Assembly: GCF_016545825.1 (NCBI RefSeq)
Contig: NC_052618.1
Location: forward strand, 19,171,561 to 19,235,560
From: Eucalyptus grandis
Lineage: Eukaryota; Streptophyta; Magnoliopsida; Myrtales; Myrtaceae
Length of the DNA: 64,000 nucleotides
Direction: 5' to 3'
The notes beneath the pieces were generated by a model, which did not search any database, was not told where the DNA came from, and worked only from the letters and a program-made list of their open reading frames with translations. Positions 37,493 through 49,353 of the stretch are shown in pieces. Within the stretch, counting starts at the first letter, position 1. Every line of letters starts with the position of its first letter. Position numbers and translations under genes: made by a program.

Positions 37493-38285
37493 TAAGAATC
37501 GGATCGAATTTGGGTCTAAATGCTAGACCCTGGAAAAATCACACTTGGTTTTCTTCCTAATTTCTCAAAAAAATCAATTGATGTGATTGAAATTCCTGCG
37601 GTGGTCCCATCTCGTGACGTATCTATCCCAAATTAATTTGTATTTGATCCGAAAGTCCTGATCTGGTGCCCATGGTCCAAGATTTATTTTCGTTTGTCAG
37701 CTTATTGTTGGATACCCCAACGACTGCAAGATGGATTTGGAATGGAGAAGAAAATTCAAACATCTTTGACTTGTATGTATTTTTAATGGAATTTTGGATT
37801 GAATGTTAATATAATGGTGAGACGCGTGGATTCTCCACGTAAGGATATGTGAGAGGGCATGTATGTATTTTAACAAAAATATTGGAACACAATTTTAAAA
37901 AAGGGTAAATTCGAGTTGAATAACCAATTTGAGATTAATGTGTCATGTTCACCAATTAAAAAAAAAAATTGTTTGAGTGGATAATCAACTTTCGAGTAAA
38001 CGCGTATCCAAGTAGTGCTAATTCGAATTTTTTATTGATACCGACGCAAAAAATAAGCACATCGCCATTGCCGTCCACGGAAAAAGGCCAGCGGGTTTGA
38101 CGCAACTCATGAGGTGGACCGCATGTGAAAACTTCTAAGACTTACATACACAAGAAAAAAGTGCCATAGGACTAAAACATCTGGCTGACGCAAACTTTTT
38201 GACTCCTGCTTTCATTATCCTATTCTTCTTCTTCTTTTTGGCTTGTTATTTATTTATAAGAAGATCCTCCAATTAGACCCATATA

Positions 38286-38956
38286 TAGGGGTGTGCATGA
38301 TCCGAGTGGGCGATTCCCGACCTTCCACCCGTTAGTTCTATGGATCCACTTGGGAACCAGACTACCAGTCCGATCCGGTTCTTGGATGAATTCATAGAAC
38401 CGGTTTCACAATAATAATAATATTATTTTCTCCAAAGCTCTGATCTTGACAGGAAATAATTTTGGTTTTCAACCAAAATTGCTGGTTCTTCACTGACTGA
38501 ACTATTCTTCTCCTCCTCCTCCCGCTGTCCTGCTTCTTCACATGCTTGCTTTTTGCCCACCAATTGCTCGATGTTTTGTCAAGGTGCACTTTGGACTTTT
38601 TAGATTCAACGCCTCTTCATTTGGTTTGACTAGAGATTAGAGCCTCTCAATTTGGTGCACTTTGGAGTTTTTTCCCACTTTAATTAATTTTTTTTAATTA
38701 TTTGATTTGGGTTGTTAATTTATAATTTTATTTTTTTAATATTAAAAATTAATATATTATTTTAATATAATCGGTTCGGTCCGAGTGGGTGGGTAGATGG
38801 ATCCGCATAGGGAACCGGGAATTGGACCCGTACCCACCAGTTCTCATAAATTGGAACTGGGAACCGAACCAATTCCCTCAAGAACCACCAGTTCCGAGCA
38901 GTTCTGGTCCGATTCTGAGCAGTTCGGGTGGATCCCGGTTCTTTTGCACACCCCTA
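38286..38956. mobile_element. hAT-type non-autonomous element
   Basis: The 671-bp element starts TAGGGGTGTGCA and ends TGCACACCCCTA. It is flanked on both sides by the exact 8-bp duplication CCCATATA (38,278-38,285 and 38,957-38,964). The paralogous cassettes have a single uninterrupted 'ggcccatatagct' at this point. Subterminal sequence is rich in gaaccgg and ccggttc words. No coding region is recognised. Confidence 0.9.
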
Positions 38957-39307
38957 CCCATATAGTTAGAGTTGTGTAATCTAATTGATTCTATTTATGA
39001 AGTGAACCGAACCGCCTTGAAAACTGGTCCACTTCCCAATTCCAAAATTTTGGAACGAGTAAGAACCGGTTTGATTCCCGGTTTCGAGTAAAGAACTACC
39101 TAAGAACCAGATTGAATTTGAAACTGATATCATAAAGATAAAAATTCTAATTTTCTCTTGACATCTTTTTTTTCCTCACTCGGACACTTCACGACTTAAT
39201 CTCTCCCCTATAGCTCACCCTCCTTTCTTTCTCGTAGCTTGCCCTTGCTCGTTTGACCTCCACAACCCTTACTCACCCCCCCGGGGTTCATCTTTTTTAT
39301 TTCGAAC

Positions 39308-40143
39308 TAGGGGTGTACAATCGAACAGGCCCACTCGGAAAATAGGGTCAAGAATCGGTTCTCGTTGAAACTGATCCAAGAACTGGTTCCCAAAATTCGG
39401 AACCGATTTAAACCGGTTCGGGAACTGGATCTGATTGATTACCCACCCAAGAACTGGTTTTAGGACCGGTTTTGGAACCGATTTGGGAACTAGTTTTGTA
39501 AGTATGGTCCAAAACCATGTTTTCCCCCTTATTTCTATTCTTACTCCCACAATCACACGACATTTTTCCTCTTGGCTCTCTCAAACAAGCATAGTACTCC
39601 TCCTTCATCGTTCCTCTTCCTCACGTGCTTCCCTCCCTCATCGGCTCCCTCTTGCACCGTCCAACAGATGGACGGTATTCGCCGCCGTCAAATTCTTATG
39701 TATCATGTGGATTGACCTGCCCAATTTCTCTTTTGTAGGAGGATTTATACTTGCATAAAAGAGTAGCTTCATGTAATAATTGTGGGAATAAAACTAATAT
39801 TAGACCCATGTTTATTACTAATTCTTTACTTTATGATTTTATTTATTATAATTAGCCATGTGGATCCTTAATTTTTCGTTTAGTCAAAAAGTTAATGTAT
39901 TTATTTATTATAAGTGCTTAATGTTTCGATACAAATTAAGATGATTACGTTATTTTCTCGCGTATTAATATAAAATTTGAAATCATATAGAATATCGGGA
40001 GATTGTAAAACATGTTTCAATGGAAACATGGTTGACCTTGGAACCAGATTGGATAAACATGGTGGATGGGTACAAAGTCTAAACAAATAAGGTCGGGTAC
40101 ATGATCTTAAAAAGGGAAACCGGTCATAACCCGATCACTCCTA
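39308..40143. mobile_element. hAT-type non-autonomous element
   Basis: The element starts TAGGGGTGTACAATCG and ends CGATCACTCCTA. The 8-bp flanks are TTTCGAAC (39,300-39,307) and CTTCGAAC (40,144-40,151), with one mismatch. The first 200 bp are rich in gaactgg and aaccggt words like the element at 38,286. The 836-bp body has no recognisable transposase. Confidence 0.8.
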
Positions 40144-42694
40144 CTTCGAACCACTTCATTGCCCATTATATTGCAATAAAAAATGAAACCCAGAAAAGGA
40201 AACAAGAGAAAAACAAGTTTTCTAGCAGAATCCAGAATCGGGAGCAAAAAAATAAAAAACTTTCTGATTTCCGATCTTAGAACCGATCACCTCTTCGTAT
40301 AACCATGCGAGCACCCGCAGCCTTTTATCAAAGCATCCAAAACTACACGTGCATGCGAAGCGCGTCCGCACCGACGGTGGCAGTGGCTACAGCTTCCGTG
40401 CACATGGGGGAGAGGGAAAAGTTTTGCTCCGTATCTCGTGATTTTCGGAAGTTGAGATCTCGATATTCCACTTTAAAAATTGTTTAATTTTGGATAATGG
40501 GCCCCTCATCCTAATTTATTATGCATCCCAACTCTGGAACGTGACCATGAAAAGGCGGGGTGAGTATGGAAATTTCACTATTGCCCTCTCCATTTTCACC
40601 TCACGCGACGTTACTGGCGAGCTTTGATCCGATCACCGGCAAGCCTCGCCTATGTTTGCAACCTGAGGTGGCAGCTGCCTTAGGTCATGTGATCTCAACT
40701 TTAGAATCCTAGAATCACACGACCCCGGCAGCTTGAGCCCTTCACTAGTATCTAACAAATAGTTGAAAATTTGTGACAAATTTATTTATCGTACCGTAAT
40801 AAGTAGAGAGTAAAACTTAAAATTGGTACACCTGTCGATTACTACATGCCATTCAACTTGATAATTTGACAGTAAAATTTAATGAAAACTAACGGAAGGT
40901 AAATTTGTTACGATTGCATCGGTTTGAGATTTTTAGTGATATTAATTCTAGATTTATAGATACCATAAGCCTTAGGAATAGGTAATAATAATATCCTTAG
41001 GACTAATGTCATGTGCAAGTATGGATTATCGTGACTCGATTGCTGGAATTTTTTCAGATTTCATGTTTCTCAATGAGAAATGAGGAAGTACCGGCCATGA
41101 AGGCTTTCTCTAAATTAAAGATATTCTGAAACTTGTAAAATCTCACTTGATTTCTTTCTAATTTCTGAAAAAAAAAAATCATGCCAACAGAATTTTGTCT
41201 CACAAAAACTCAAAAACCAGTGCTACATGACAGCAGAACATTTAACTCAAATTAATTTTCTTCTCTTTAGAAATTCTGAAACGGTACCGTGACCTTTTTT
41301 AAATTTTTAGCATTCAATCCGGTAAGCCGTTAAGATGAGTACATACATAGTAGACAATTGTCAAGCCAATTTGACGTGGAGAATGATAGGAATGACAGGA
41401 TCTGACCTGAAAAAGTTTCAGGTGCCTTGATTCATTTTAACAGGACATCGGCCAAAATGGTAATGGAATGCTTACACATTCTTGCGCGGTCTCGTCTATG
41501 TGCATTTTAACAGTATAATGGATAGAATGCTAATGAAGGTTACATTTGGGTCAAGTATCGAGTTGAGATTTCTTTTTTAGATGAAAAACAAAAAACACGT
41601 GGGTATTTCCAACCATTAAAGATAAAATGAATTTTATGAAATTTCTGAGATGCACGACATGAGTAAATTCTCAAACTTAAATAGACAAAAAAAATCTTTA
41701 GGGCTAAAATATCTAATCGAGACAAGTTTTTAGGACTCCTGTTCCTGCTGTTACTGAAATTAAATTTGATCACATGTTACTGAGAATTGTGTTTTTCTTT
41801 TTCTTTTTCTTTTTGCGATCTTAAGAATATTTGTTCGTGGCACTCTAATAAGTCCCATTATTTAATCATTTAGAAGAAAAGTGCATTTGTCTCACTTTAT
41901 ATTTTCTCAAAAAGTACCTTTACATTATACCCAAGACCACCCACTTCATGTAAAACACCCCCAATCTTGACATGTTTGTTTAAAGGAAAATGAATAATTT
42001 AAGAAATATTTTTCTAAAATAAGCGCTTGTATCACTTAAGAAAAAGAATTAATAAAAAAAGTCATCATTCACGTAAATGTTAAGTGACAAATTATTATCA
42101 ATAAAAAAAAATCATTGATCAATTATTTCAAAAGATATGAATTATATATTTTAAAATATATATTTTCTAAATTTATTTATTTTTTTATGAAATAAATGGA
42201 GACAGCTTTGGTCTAGTCAACGGTGGTTGTAGAGCTATAACTATGTGCACATGGGATGGGGGTGGGGAAGGGCGGAGGGAGCAATAAAAGATTGCACTAT
42301 AGCGCTCGTGATCTGCAATAGTTGAGATTTCAATATAGTACTTTGGAATTATATAATTTTGGTTTATGGGCCCTCATTCGAATTTAATACGAGTCGCAAT
42401 TCGAGCATGTGACCAAGAAAAGTTACGGTACAGATACACAGACACCATGCTATAGTCTTAGCAATAGCTAATAATGTCCTTAGGATTAAAGGAATATAAG
42501 AGTTGGGAGATTGAAACCTGCAAAATTAAGACTCCATTTATTTTACAATAAATAGATGAGTTATAAAATATTTTCTTAAAAATGGTTATTTGTATAGCCT
42601 AAAATAATTAGTTAATGAAAAACAAAATGTGATTGATCACTTAATTTAGACGACCCTAAAAGTAGCCTTAAAGTAGCTTCGAAACATAGGCAGC

Positions 42695-43555
42695 GAGAAA
42701 AGTATAAAAAAAATCTTAAACCAATTGCATCAGTAGTAATTCACTCATAAACATTTCAATTGAATCAATTTGGTCGTTAACTATTTTTCATATTTAGCCT
42801 ATTGAGTCAATCTAGCTACTATTGATAAAAAAAATTGCTAACGTAGATATCGGTCATCCTACGTTGCATGGTTGGCAATCCGATGATCACATAAACAATT
42901 TATTGTTAATTTTTAATGATTTTTCTTAAGTTTTTACTTTTTTTATTAATTTGTTCTTTTCATTTTTCTTTTATTCTATTTTCCTCTTTATTTCCATTGT
43001 GGCGGGTGAGGGTCATTAGAGCTTGCCGAGCACTAGACGAGGGTCACAACCTTTGCCTAGATGTAGGCAAGGCTTAGGCAAGGCTAGCCTCGCCATGGCC
43101 TACCAACCGCAAGCGAAGGCGGCCTAGCTTGTGGCTAGTGAGGCCATGGTTGCCTTCGTCCACAACTATGTGGCAATGGTTAGGGCAATGCCACCTTTGC
43201 CTGCCACCAGCTATGGTGTGGGTAAGCTAGTTATGTATCACCCATATCTCAACGAGGTCAAATGAGGGCTTCGCAACCCTCACCTAATGGCCGGCGAGCT
43301 CTAGTGACATTTGCTGTCCATGGAGGAAAAAACAAAAAGAAAAGAAAAAGAAGTAAAAAATATTTTAAAAATTGTTAATGTTAGCACCAACACGACAACT
43401 AGCATTTGCATTAACAATTTCTTATTGAAATTAGTCGAATGGACTCAATTAACAAAAATATGAAAATATTTATAACTAAATTGATTCAATTGATAGATTT
43501 ATGACTGAATTGGTATTAATACGATAGATTTATGACATTTTTTGTACCTTTTTCC
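42695..43555. mobile_element. MULE-like MITE with GC-rich core, copy 1
   Basis: The element runs from GAGAAAAGTATAAAAAAAAT to the complement of GGAAAAAGGTACAAAAAATG. The 9-bp flanks ATAGGCAGC and ATAGGCAAC differ at one base. The GC-rich core (43,000-43,320) repeats aggcaagg, gcctcgcc and ggccta words. It is 861 bp with no coding region. Nine-base duplications are typical of Mutator-like elements. Confidence 0.8.
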
Positions 43556-43564
43556 ATAGGCAAC

Positions 43565-44430
43565 AATGTGCAAGAATCATGATGTAAATTTAATAAAAAT
43601 GAGATTTAGAAAATGGGCTAAATAAAATCCATAACCAAAATCCTCACATGCTTTGATGATTAGCATTATCAACAAGCAAAAAGTTATGTTGGATCTCTCT
43701 CTCTCTCTCTCTCCTCCGTGAGAATCTTCCCTTTTTCCCTATGAGAGTGACCTATATTTATGGTGATAATTTGCCCTAAAAGTTTTGCTAGGAAGTTGGT
43801 GGGCTCATCATGAATTAGGTTGGGGTAGCTGGTAGTTTAGGGATCTCATAGTCCATTCACACACTCCATCAACCTATACAAACCTAATCGTCTTCTCTCC
43901 TTACCCACGGCACCCATTCCCATCGCTAAATGTATTTTCTCTTAGCTGTTTCAATATTCACTCACAAAATCTATACTACATTTACCCCAAACCCATGGCC
44001 AAACACAATCTACACTTCCTTTCTTTTGCCTCTTAGTAGGCACTTATCCATTCTCTTACACCCAATTTCTGCCCTAAAATGCTAGATTTAACCCCCTCCA
44101 TGTTAAACCCTAAATCATCTAGGTAGATTTGTTGTAGAGCTCCCTTCATCCATAATTTTTCCACTTCAGCAACTATCCCAATATGCTTTTAAGCTAGATC
44201 TTGGTTAATTCAAGTAAGGCATTAGAGCTATACCTTATTCCAATGCACACTGCCAATGTTCATTTTAGATTGGGCTACCATTTCCCTCAATTGCTCTACT
44301 ATTTTGTTTCTTAAAGAAATAATATCCTTATTACAACAAAAAAGTAAGTAATATAGAGTTTAAGAGGTTTAAAGAGCGCAAACTAGCTGCCATATGTAGG
44401 CATATGGGAAGAATGTGGTCTAAGAATCCC
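43565..44430. other. LINE 5' region, non-coding
   Basis: No conserved coding frame is seen. A (CT)n run at 43,697-43,714 is followed by sequence also present at 49,497-50,220 in the second copy. It probably includes the 5' leader of the LINE whose ORF1 follows. Confidence 0.4.
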
Positions 44431-44439
44431 GTAGCCAAT

Positions 44440-45085
44440 GCATGTGAGGAAATTCCTTAGGAGAAAATGAAGGAATGTAACTTGCATTTGCTAGGTAAAC
44501 TCTACTCTAGGCCCAATGTCAATTTTCAAGCAATCTTTTCTACAATGAGGAAGAATTAGAAAATGAAAAATGTAGTGAGTGATTAGATCCAATCAGGACA
44601 ATTTACTTTCACGTTTTGATTAGAAAGCGGAAAAAGAAAAAGAAAAAAGAGAGAGTATTGGCAAGCAACTCAAGGTCTTTCTTAAGTAATTTACTCATCC
44701 TCCAATAACTGAATCCTAAGTTATCCATCCATCATCATATTTTCACTCATTGTGCATTTTCGGTTCAAGTGCATGATTTGTATTTAGTAAGGATTACCGA
44801 GAACGTGATGTAAGAGGTAGCCTCTAAGATTAGGAATGTGCTAGAAATAAAGATGGAAGCGAAAGAAGACAAATTATGTAAAGTGGAGAGAGCTCGAATA
44901 TTCTTAGATTTATCAAAGCCACTCATGTTCGAGTTGGTGGCGAATTTCAACAACGATCAAGTATGAATCAATTTCAAGTATGGACATCTTCCCACTTTTG
45001 TTAATCTCGTGAGAGGATGGGTCATTTTACTACTAGTTGTAAGGAAGTGCCCTATAAAGAAAATGAAGCAAAAGAAATTCGTGTA
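44440..45085 (+). pseudogene. LINE ORF1 remnant (DUF4283/CCHC type), copy 1
   Basis: Pieces of a plant L1-type ORF1 can be read in shifting plus-strand frames: ECNLHLLGKLYSRPNVNFQA, then SGQFTFTF.LES, then VERARIFLDLSKPLMFELV, then KYGHLPTF. Last comes ERMGHFTTSCKEVPYKEN, a CCHC knuckle whose second cysteine is now arginine. There are several stops and frameshifts. The role in the parent element was nucleic-acid binding of the LINE RNA. It is dead. Confidence 0.7.
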
Positions 45086-45615
45086 GGAAATTAAGGGTAT
45101 TGGCTAAAAGTGAAAGAATGTGAAACTAGTCCTTTATGGAACTATTCAATGAAAATGATTTCCTGGAGTGAAATGAGGATAAAATCATATTGGAGACCTC
45201 AAACCAAGATGGAGGATTTGTTACCCATTGTTATAGAAAATCACAATAAACTCAGGCCTATGGAAGTATAATAAGAGGAGATTTAAAATAGAAGGATAAA
45301 GGTTGAAAGGTAGTGATTATGATGGCTCAGGAAAAGAGGCATTAAGGAACTCAATTTTTGCTCTTGAATACTCTATGGATGGAATCACCTTCCAAACACC
45401 TAGTCCAGAGTTTAAAGATAGGCAAGAATAATTCCAATAACAAAGAAGATGAGGAGGGATGTCCCTTATATTTCTTAAGGGGGAGGTCTTTTATGTTGTA
45501 GATTGAACTCAACTACATGGGACTCCAACATGGGACTCCAACCTTAGTCAAGGATGACTTTAAAGAAATGAGCTTTGGTGGTTGGCCCTATTAGGCCATT
45601 GGAAGATATAGGGAG

Positions 45616-45850
45616 ATTTTGAATTGAAATTGTTAGGGTTTGGATTCTACCTTGACTTTCTAGCATCTTAAAGCCCTTGCGGCTTTAAAAAGACCCAATA
45701 TTATTTTCTTAATGAAAATAAAGAATAGAAGAGCAATGATAGATAAAGTTAAGAAGATGCTTCTTTTATTGTTGTTAGTGATAGTTGACCTGGAGGAAAT
45801 GATTGGGGTTTAGTAGTTATGTCGAATGAAGAGGTGTCAGTGATAGTACA
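45616..45850 (+). pseudogene. LINE ORF2 endonuclease N terminus, copy 1
   Basis: The frame reads ILN*NC*GLDSTLTF and then HLKALAALKRPNIIFLM. This is the start of an APE-type endonuclease (family pattern: I-L-x-W-N-C-R-G-L, then I-I-F-L-x-E-T). The tryptophan and arginine codons are now stops, both TGG/CGG-like to TGA/TAG changes. The element is truncated soon after; 45,850-46,615 is AT-rich with nothing further supported. Confidence 0.65.
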
Positions 45851-48061
45851 AAGGATTTCATTGACATGACATGTAATCTTCCTGTATGATAATTTTAATG
45901 TCCTTTCGTTATGCACCAATAAATTTTCAAAAGAGACTTTTTCTTTAACAAAGGTTGTGCTCCATCCACAATGTAAATAGGCTCCTATAGAGTAGGAAGT
46001 ACCAACATTCTCTGTAAGCTTTCATGTTGTGTTGGAGTATTGGATGACACTTTGACACGCAGTCAACAAATGTCCAAAAATTTGACACATGGTCAATTAT
46101 TCTGACATGCTCCTATATGTGAGTCCGAAATTCTAATACACAATTCCGACTCACAGGATTAATTTTAAAAATTTTCAATAAATGAAGGGTCAAAATATAA
46201 ATATGTAAAAAATAATGAAAATAATAAAGGGGGAAGAAATTATTCATTGTCAAATTGAAACAATGAATGATATTAACAAATATGGACTAATGTTTTTAAT
46301 GTAAATTCATTCTAGACTATTTTTTAATCATTTATTTATTTATGAATTTGTATCAAATTAATTTAATTGAAATAATCATAAAAATGATAATTTATCATAT
46401 ATATACAAAAATATACATTGAATATCCATGTCCTAACGTGTCGGAATATTATATTTTTTTTAGAAACATGGCATATTGTGTTGTGTGTTAGTGTCAGTGC
46501 TAGCTTTTGGATTTGCTTGTATGATTTCAACGAGATTTTTTATCAATGGGAGAAGGTTGGTAAATGAGAGGCGGATGATTATAGATTAGTAAATTTTCAG
46601 GAGATGTTGGATGACTCAAACTAATTTTCGTCTCTTTAGAAATTCTGAAACGGTACCGTGACCTTTTTTAAATGTTTAGCATTCAATCCGGTCAGCCGTT
46701 AACATGAATACATACATAGTAGACAATTGTCAAACAAATTTGACGTGGAGAATGATAGGAATGACAGGGTCTGACCTGAAAAAATTTCAGGTGCATTGAC
46801 TCATTTTAACAGGACATCGGCCAAAATGGTAATGGAATGCTCACGCATTCTTGCGGGCTTGTCTATATGCATTTTAACGGTATAATGGATGGAATGCTAA
46901 TGAAGGTTACATTTGGGTCAAGTATCAATTTGAGATTTCTTTTTTAGATATAAAAAAAAACACGTGGGTATTTCCGACCATTAAAAATAAAATGACTTTT
47001 TTGAAATTTCTGAGATGCACGACATGAGTAAATTCTAAAACTTAAATAGAAAAAAAAAAAAATCTTTAGGGCTAAAATATCTAATCAAGACAAGTTTTTA
47101 GGACTCCTAATTTAATTATCTCGTTTTTTTTTCCAGCTGTTACTGAATTTAACTTCGATCACATGTTACTAAGAAATGTGTTTTTTTTTTTCTTTTGCGA
47201 TCTTAAGAATGTTTGTTTGTGGCACTCTAGTAAGTCGCTTTATTTAATCATTTAGAAGAAAAGTGCATTTGTCTCACTTTTATATTTTCTCAAGAAGTAC
47301 CTTTACATTATACCCAAGACCACCCTTTTCATGTAAAACACCCACAATCTTGACAGTATTTGTTTGAAGGAAAATGAATAATTTAAAAAATACTTTTCTA
47401 AAATAATTGCTCGTATTGCTTAAGAAAATAAATTAATAAAAAAATCATCATTCATGTAAATGTTAAGCGACAAATTATCATCGTTAATGAAAAAACTTCA
47501 TCGATCAATTATTTCAAGAGATATGATTTATATTTTTTTTGAAAAATACTTTCTAAATTTATTCATTTTTTAATGAAATAAATGGAGACAGCTTTGGTCT
47601 AGTCACTGACGGTTGTAGAGCTATAACTATGTGCACATGGGGGTGGGGGCAATAAAAGATTGCACTATAGCGCCTCTGGTCTTCAAAAGTTAGAGTATTC
47701 AATATAGTACTTTGGAATTATATAATTTTGGTTTATGGGCCCTCATTCGAATTTAATATGAATCGCAATTGGAGCATATGACCAAGAAAAGTTATGGTAC
47801 AGATACACAGACACCATGCTATAGTCTTAGCAATAGCTAATAATATCCTTAGGATTAAAGGAATATAAAAGTTGGGAAATTGAAACCCGTAAAATTAAGA
47901 CTCCATTTATTTTGCTAAATAGATGACTTACAAAATATTTTCATAAAAATGGTTGTTTGTATGGCCTAAAATAATTAGTTAATAAAAAACAATATGTGAT
48001 TGATCAATTTATTTAGATGACCCTAAAAGTAGCCTTAAAGTAGCTTCGAAACATAAGCAAT

Positions 48062-49353
48062 GGGAAAAGTATCAAAAAAGTTTTAAGCCAATTCCATTAG
48101 TAGTAATTTATTCATAATATTTCAATTAGATCAATTTGGTCCTTAACTATTTTCATATTTAGCCTATCGAGTCAATCTAGCTAACTTTGATTGAAAATTT
48201 ATGATATAGATATCGGTCATCTTACATTGCATGGCTGGCAATCCGACGATGACATAAACAATTTATTATTATTTTTTAACAATTTTTCTTAAGTTTTTAC
48301 TTTTTTTATTAATTTGTTATTTTCGTTTTTCTTTTATTCTCTTTTCCTCTTTATTTCCATTGTGGCGAGTGAGGTCATTAGAGCTCGCCGAGCACTAGGC
48401 AAGGGTCACAACCTTTGCCTAGATGTAGGCAAGGCTTAGGCAAGGCTAGCCTCGCCATGGCCTACCAACTGCAGGCGAAGGCGGCCTAGCTTGTGGCTAA
48501 TGAGGCCATGGTCGCCTTCGTCTACAACTACTTGGCAATGGTTAGGGAAAGGCCACCTTCGCTTGCCACCAGCTATGGCGTGGGTAGGCTACCTATGTAT
48601 CACCCATATCTTGACGAGGTTGAATGAGGGCTTCACAACCCTCACTTAATGGCTAGCGAGCTCCAGTGACATTTGCTGTCCATGGTGGAAAAAAAGAAGA
48701 AAGGAAATCAAAAATGTTTTAAAAATTGTTAATGTTAGCACCAACACAACAACTAGCATCCGCATCAACAATTTCTTATTTAAATTGGTCAAATGGATTC
48801 AATTAGCAAAATATAAAAGGGGTTAATACCCTGAAAAACCCCAAACTGGTACACTTGTGACAAATTTACCCTATGTTAGTTTTTGTTAAATTTTACCGTT
48901 AAATTATTAAGTTAAATAACACGTGACAATTAACTGGTATACCAATTTAAGATTTTATGCTCAATTTATGACAGTTTACAATTTTTGTGATTTTTTTGTG
49001 GTATTAATCTAATTTAACCGGGGGGGTATATTTGTCACAAATTTACCAGTTTTGGATTTTTTGCGGCCGAATAGATTAGTTTGGGGTAAATTTGTCGTAA
49101 ATGTACCAATTTAGGGTTTTTTTTTTTTTTATAGTTAGTCGGGGTAAATTTGTCACAGGTGTACAAGTTTGGAGTTTTTTATGATCAAAAAAATAATTTT
49201 GGGTAAATTTGTCACAGGTGTACCAGTTTGGGGTTTTTTAAGATATTAACCCAATATAAAAAGGTTATAACTAAATTGATCAAATTGATAGATTTATGAG
49301 TGAATTAGTATTATTATGATAGACTTATGACATTTTTTTTTGTACTTTTATCC
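48062..49353. mobile_element. MULE-like MITE with GC-rich core, copy 2
   Basis: This is the paralogue of 42,695-43,555, with flanks ATAAGCAAT and ATAGGCAAC and the left end GGGAAAAGTATCAAAAAAGT. The core (48,355-48,690) is preserved. It was present before duplication B, and a smaller MITE has since inserted at 48,819. Confidence 0.8.
48819..49252. mobile_element. MULE-type MITE, 434 bp
   Basis: The termini GGGGTTAATACCCTGAAAAA and the complement of GGGTTAATATCTTAAAAAAC form inverted repeats. The exact 9-bp duplication AATATAAAA flanks it (48,810-48,818 and 49,253-49,261). The paralogous site at about 43,457 is empty ('aaaaatatgaaaatatt'). Internal repeats of a 'ggtacac(t/c)tgtgacaaattt' motif occur on both arms. 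It has no coding capacity. Confidence 0.9.

Larger units (their letters stand above)
34694..37507. repeat. Cassette repeats sharing 'gacgcaaag...cataaagc' unit
   Basis: A unit beginning 'gacgcaaag(t)ttttactt' and ending near 'ggaaccaatctcataaagc' and 'caatctctccctt' recurs at 32,161, 34,694, 36,476, 37,040 and 38,187. The 36,476 and 37,040 copies are adjacent (about 565 and 470 bp), so part of the array is tandem. Each unit except the last carries the Harbinger MITE at the same position. Confidence 0.7.
37508..41580. repeat. Segmental duplication A, copy 2
   Basis: This matches 31,438-34,720 after removal of the hAT elements at 38,286-38,956 and 39,308-40,143. The Harbinger MITE present in copy 1 is absent here (empty TAA at 39,101-39,103). 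The 33,236-34,668 part matches 40,152-41,570 closely. Confidence 0.75.
41251..45850. repeat. Segmental duplication B, copy 1
   Basis: This 4.6-kb block matches 46,616-56,110 in order once three later insertions are removed from the second copy. It contains AT-rich sequence with no gene (41,580-42,690), a MULE-like element (42,695-43,555) and a 5' part of a LINE. Its left end overlaps duplication A, so the two events share sequence. Confidence 0.8.
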
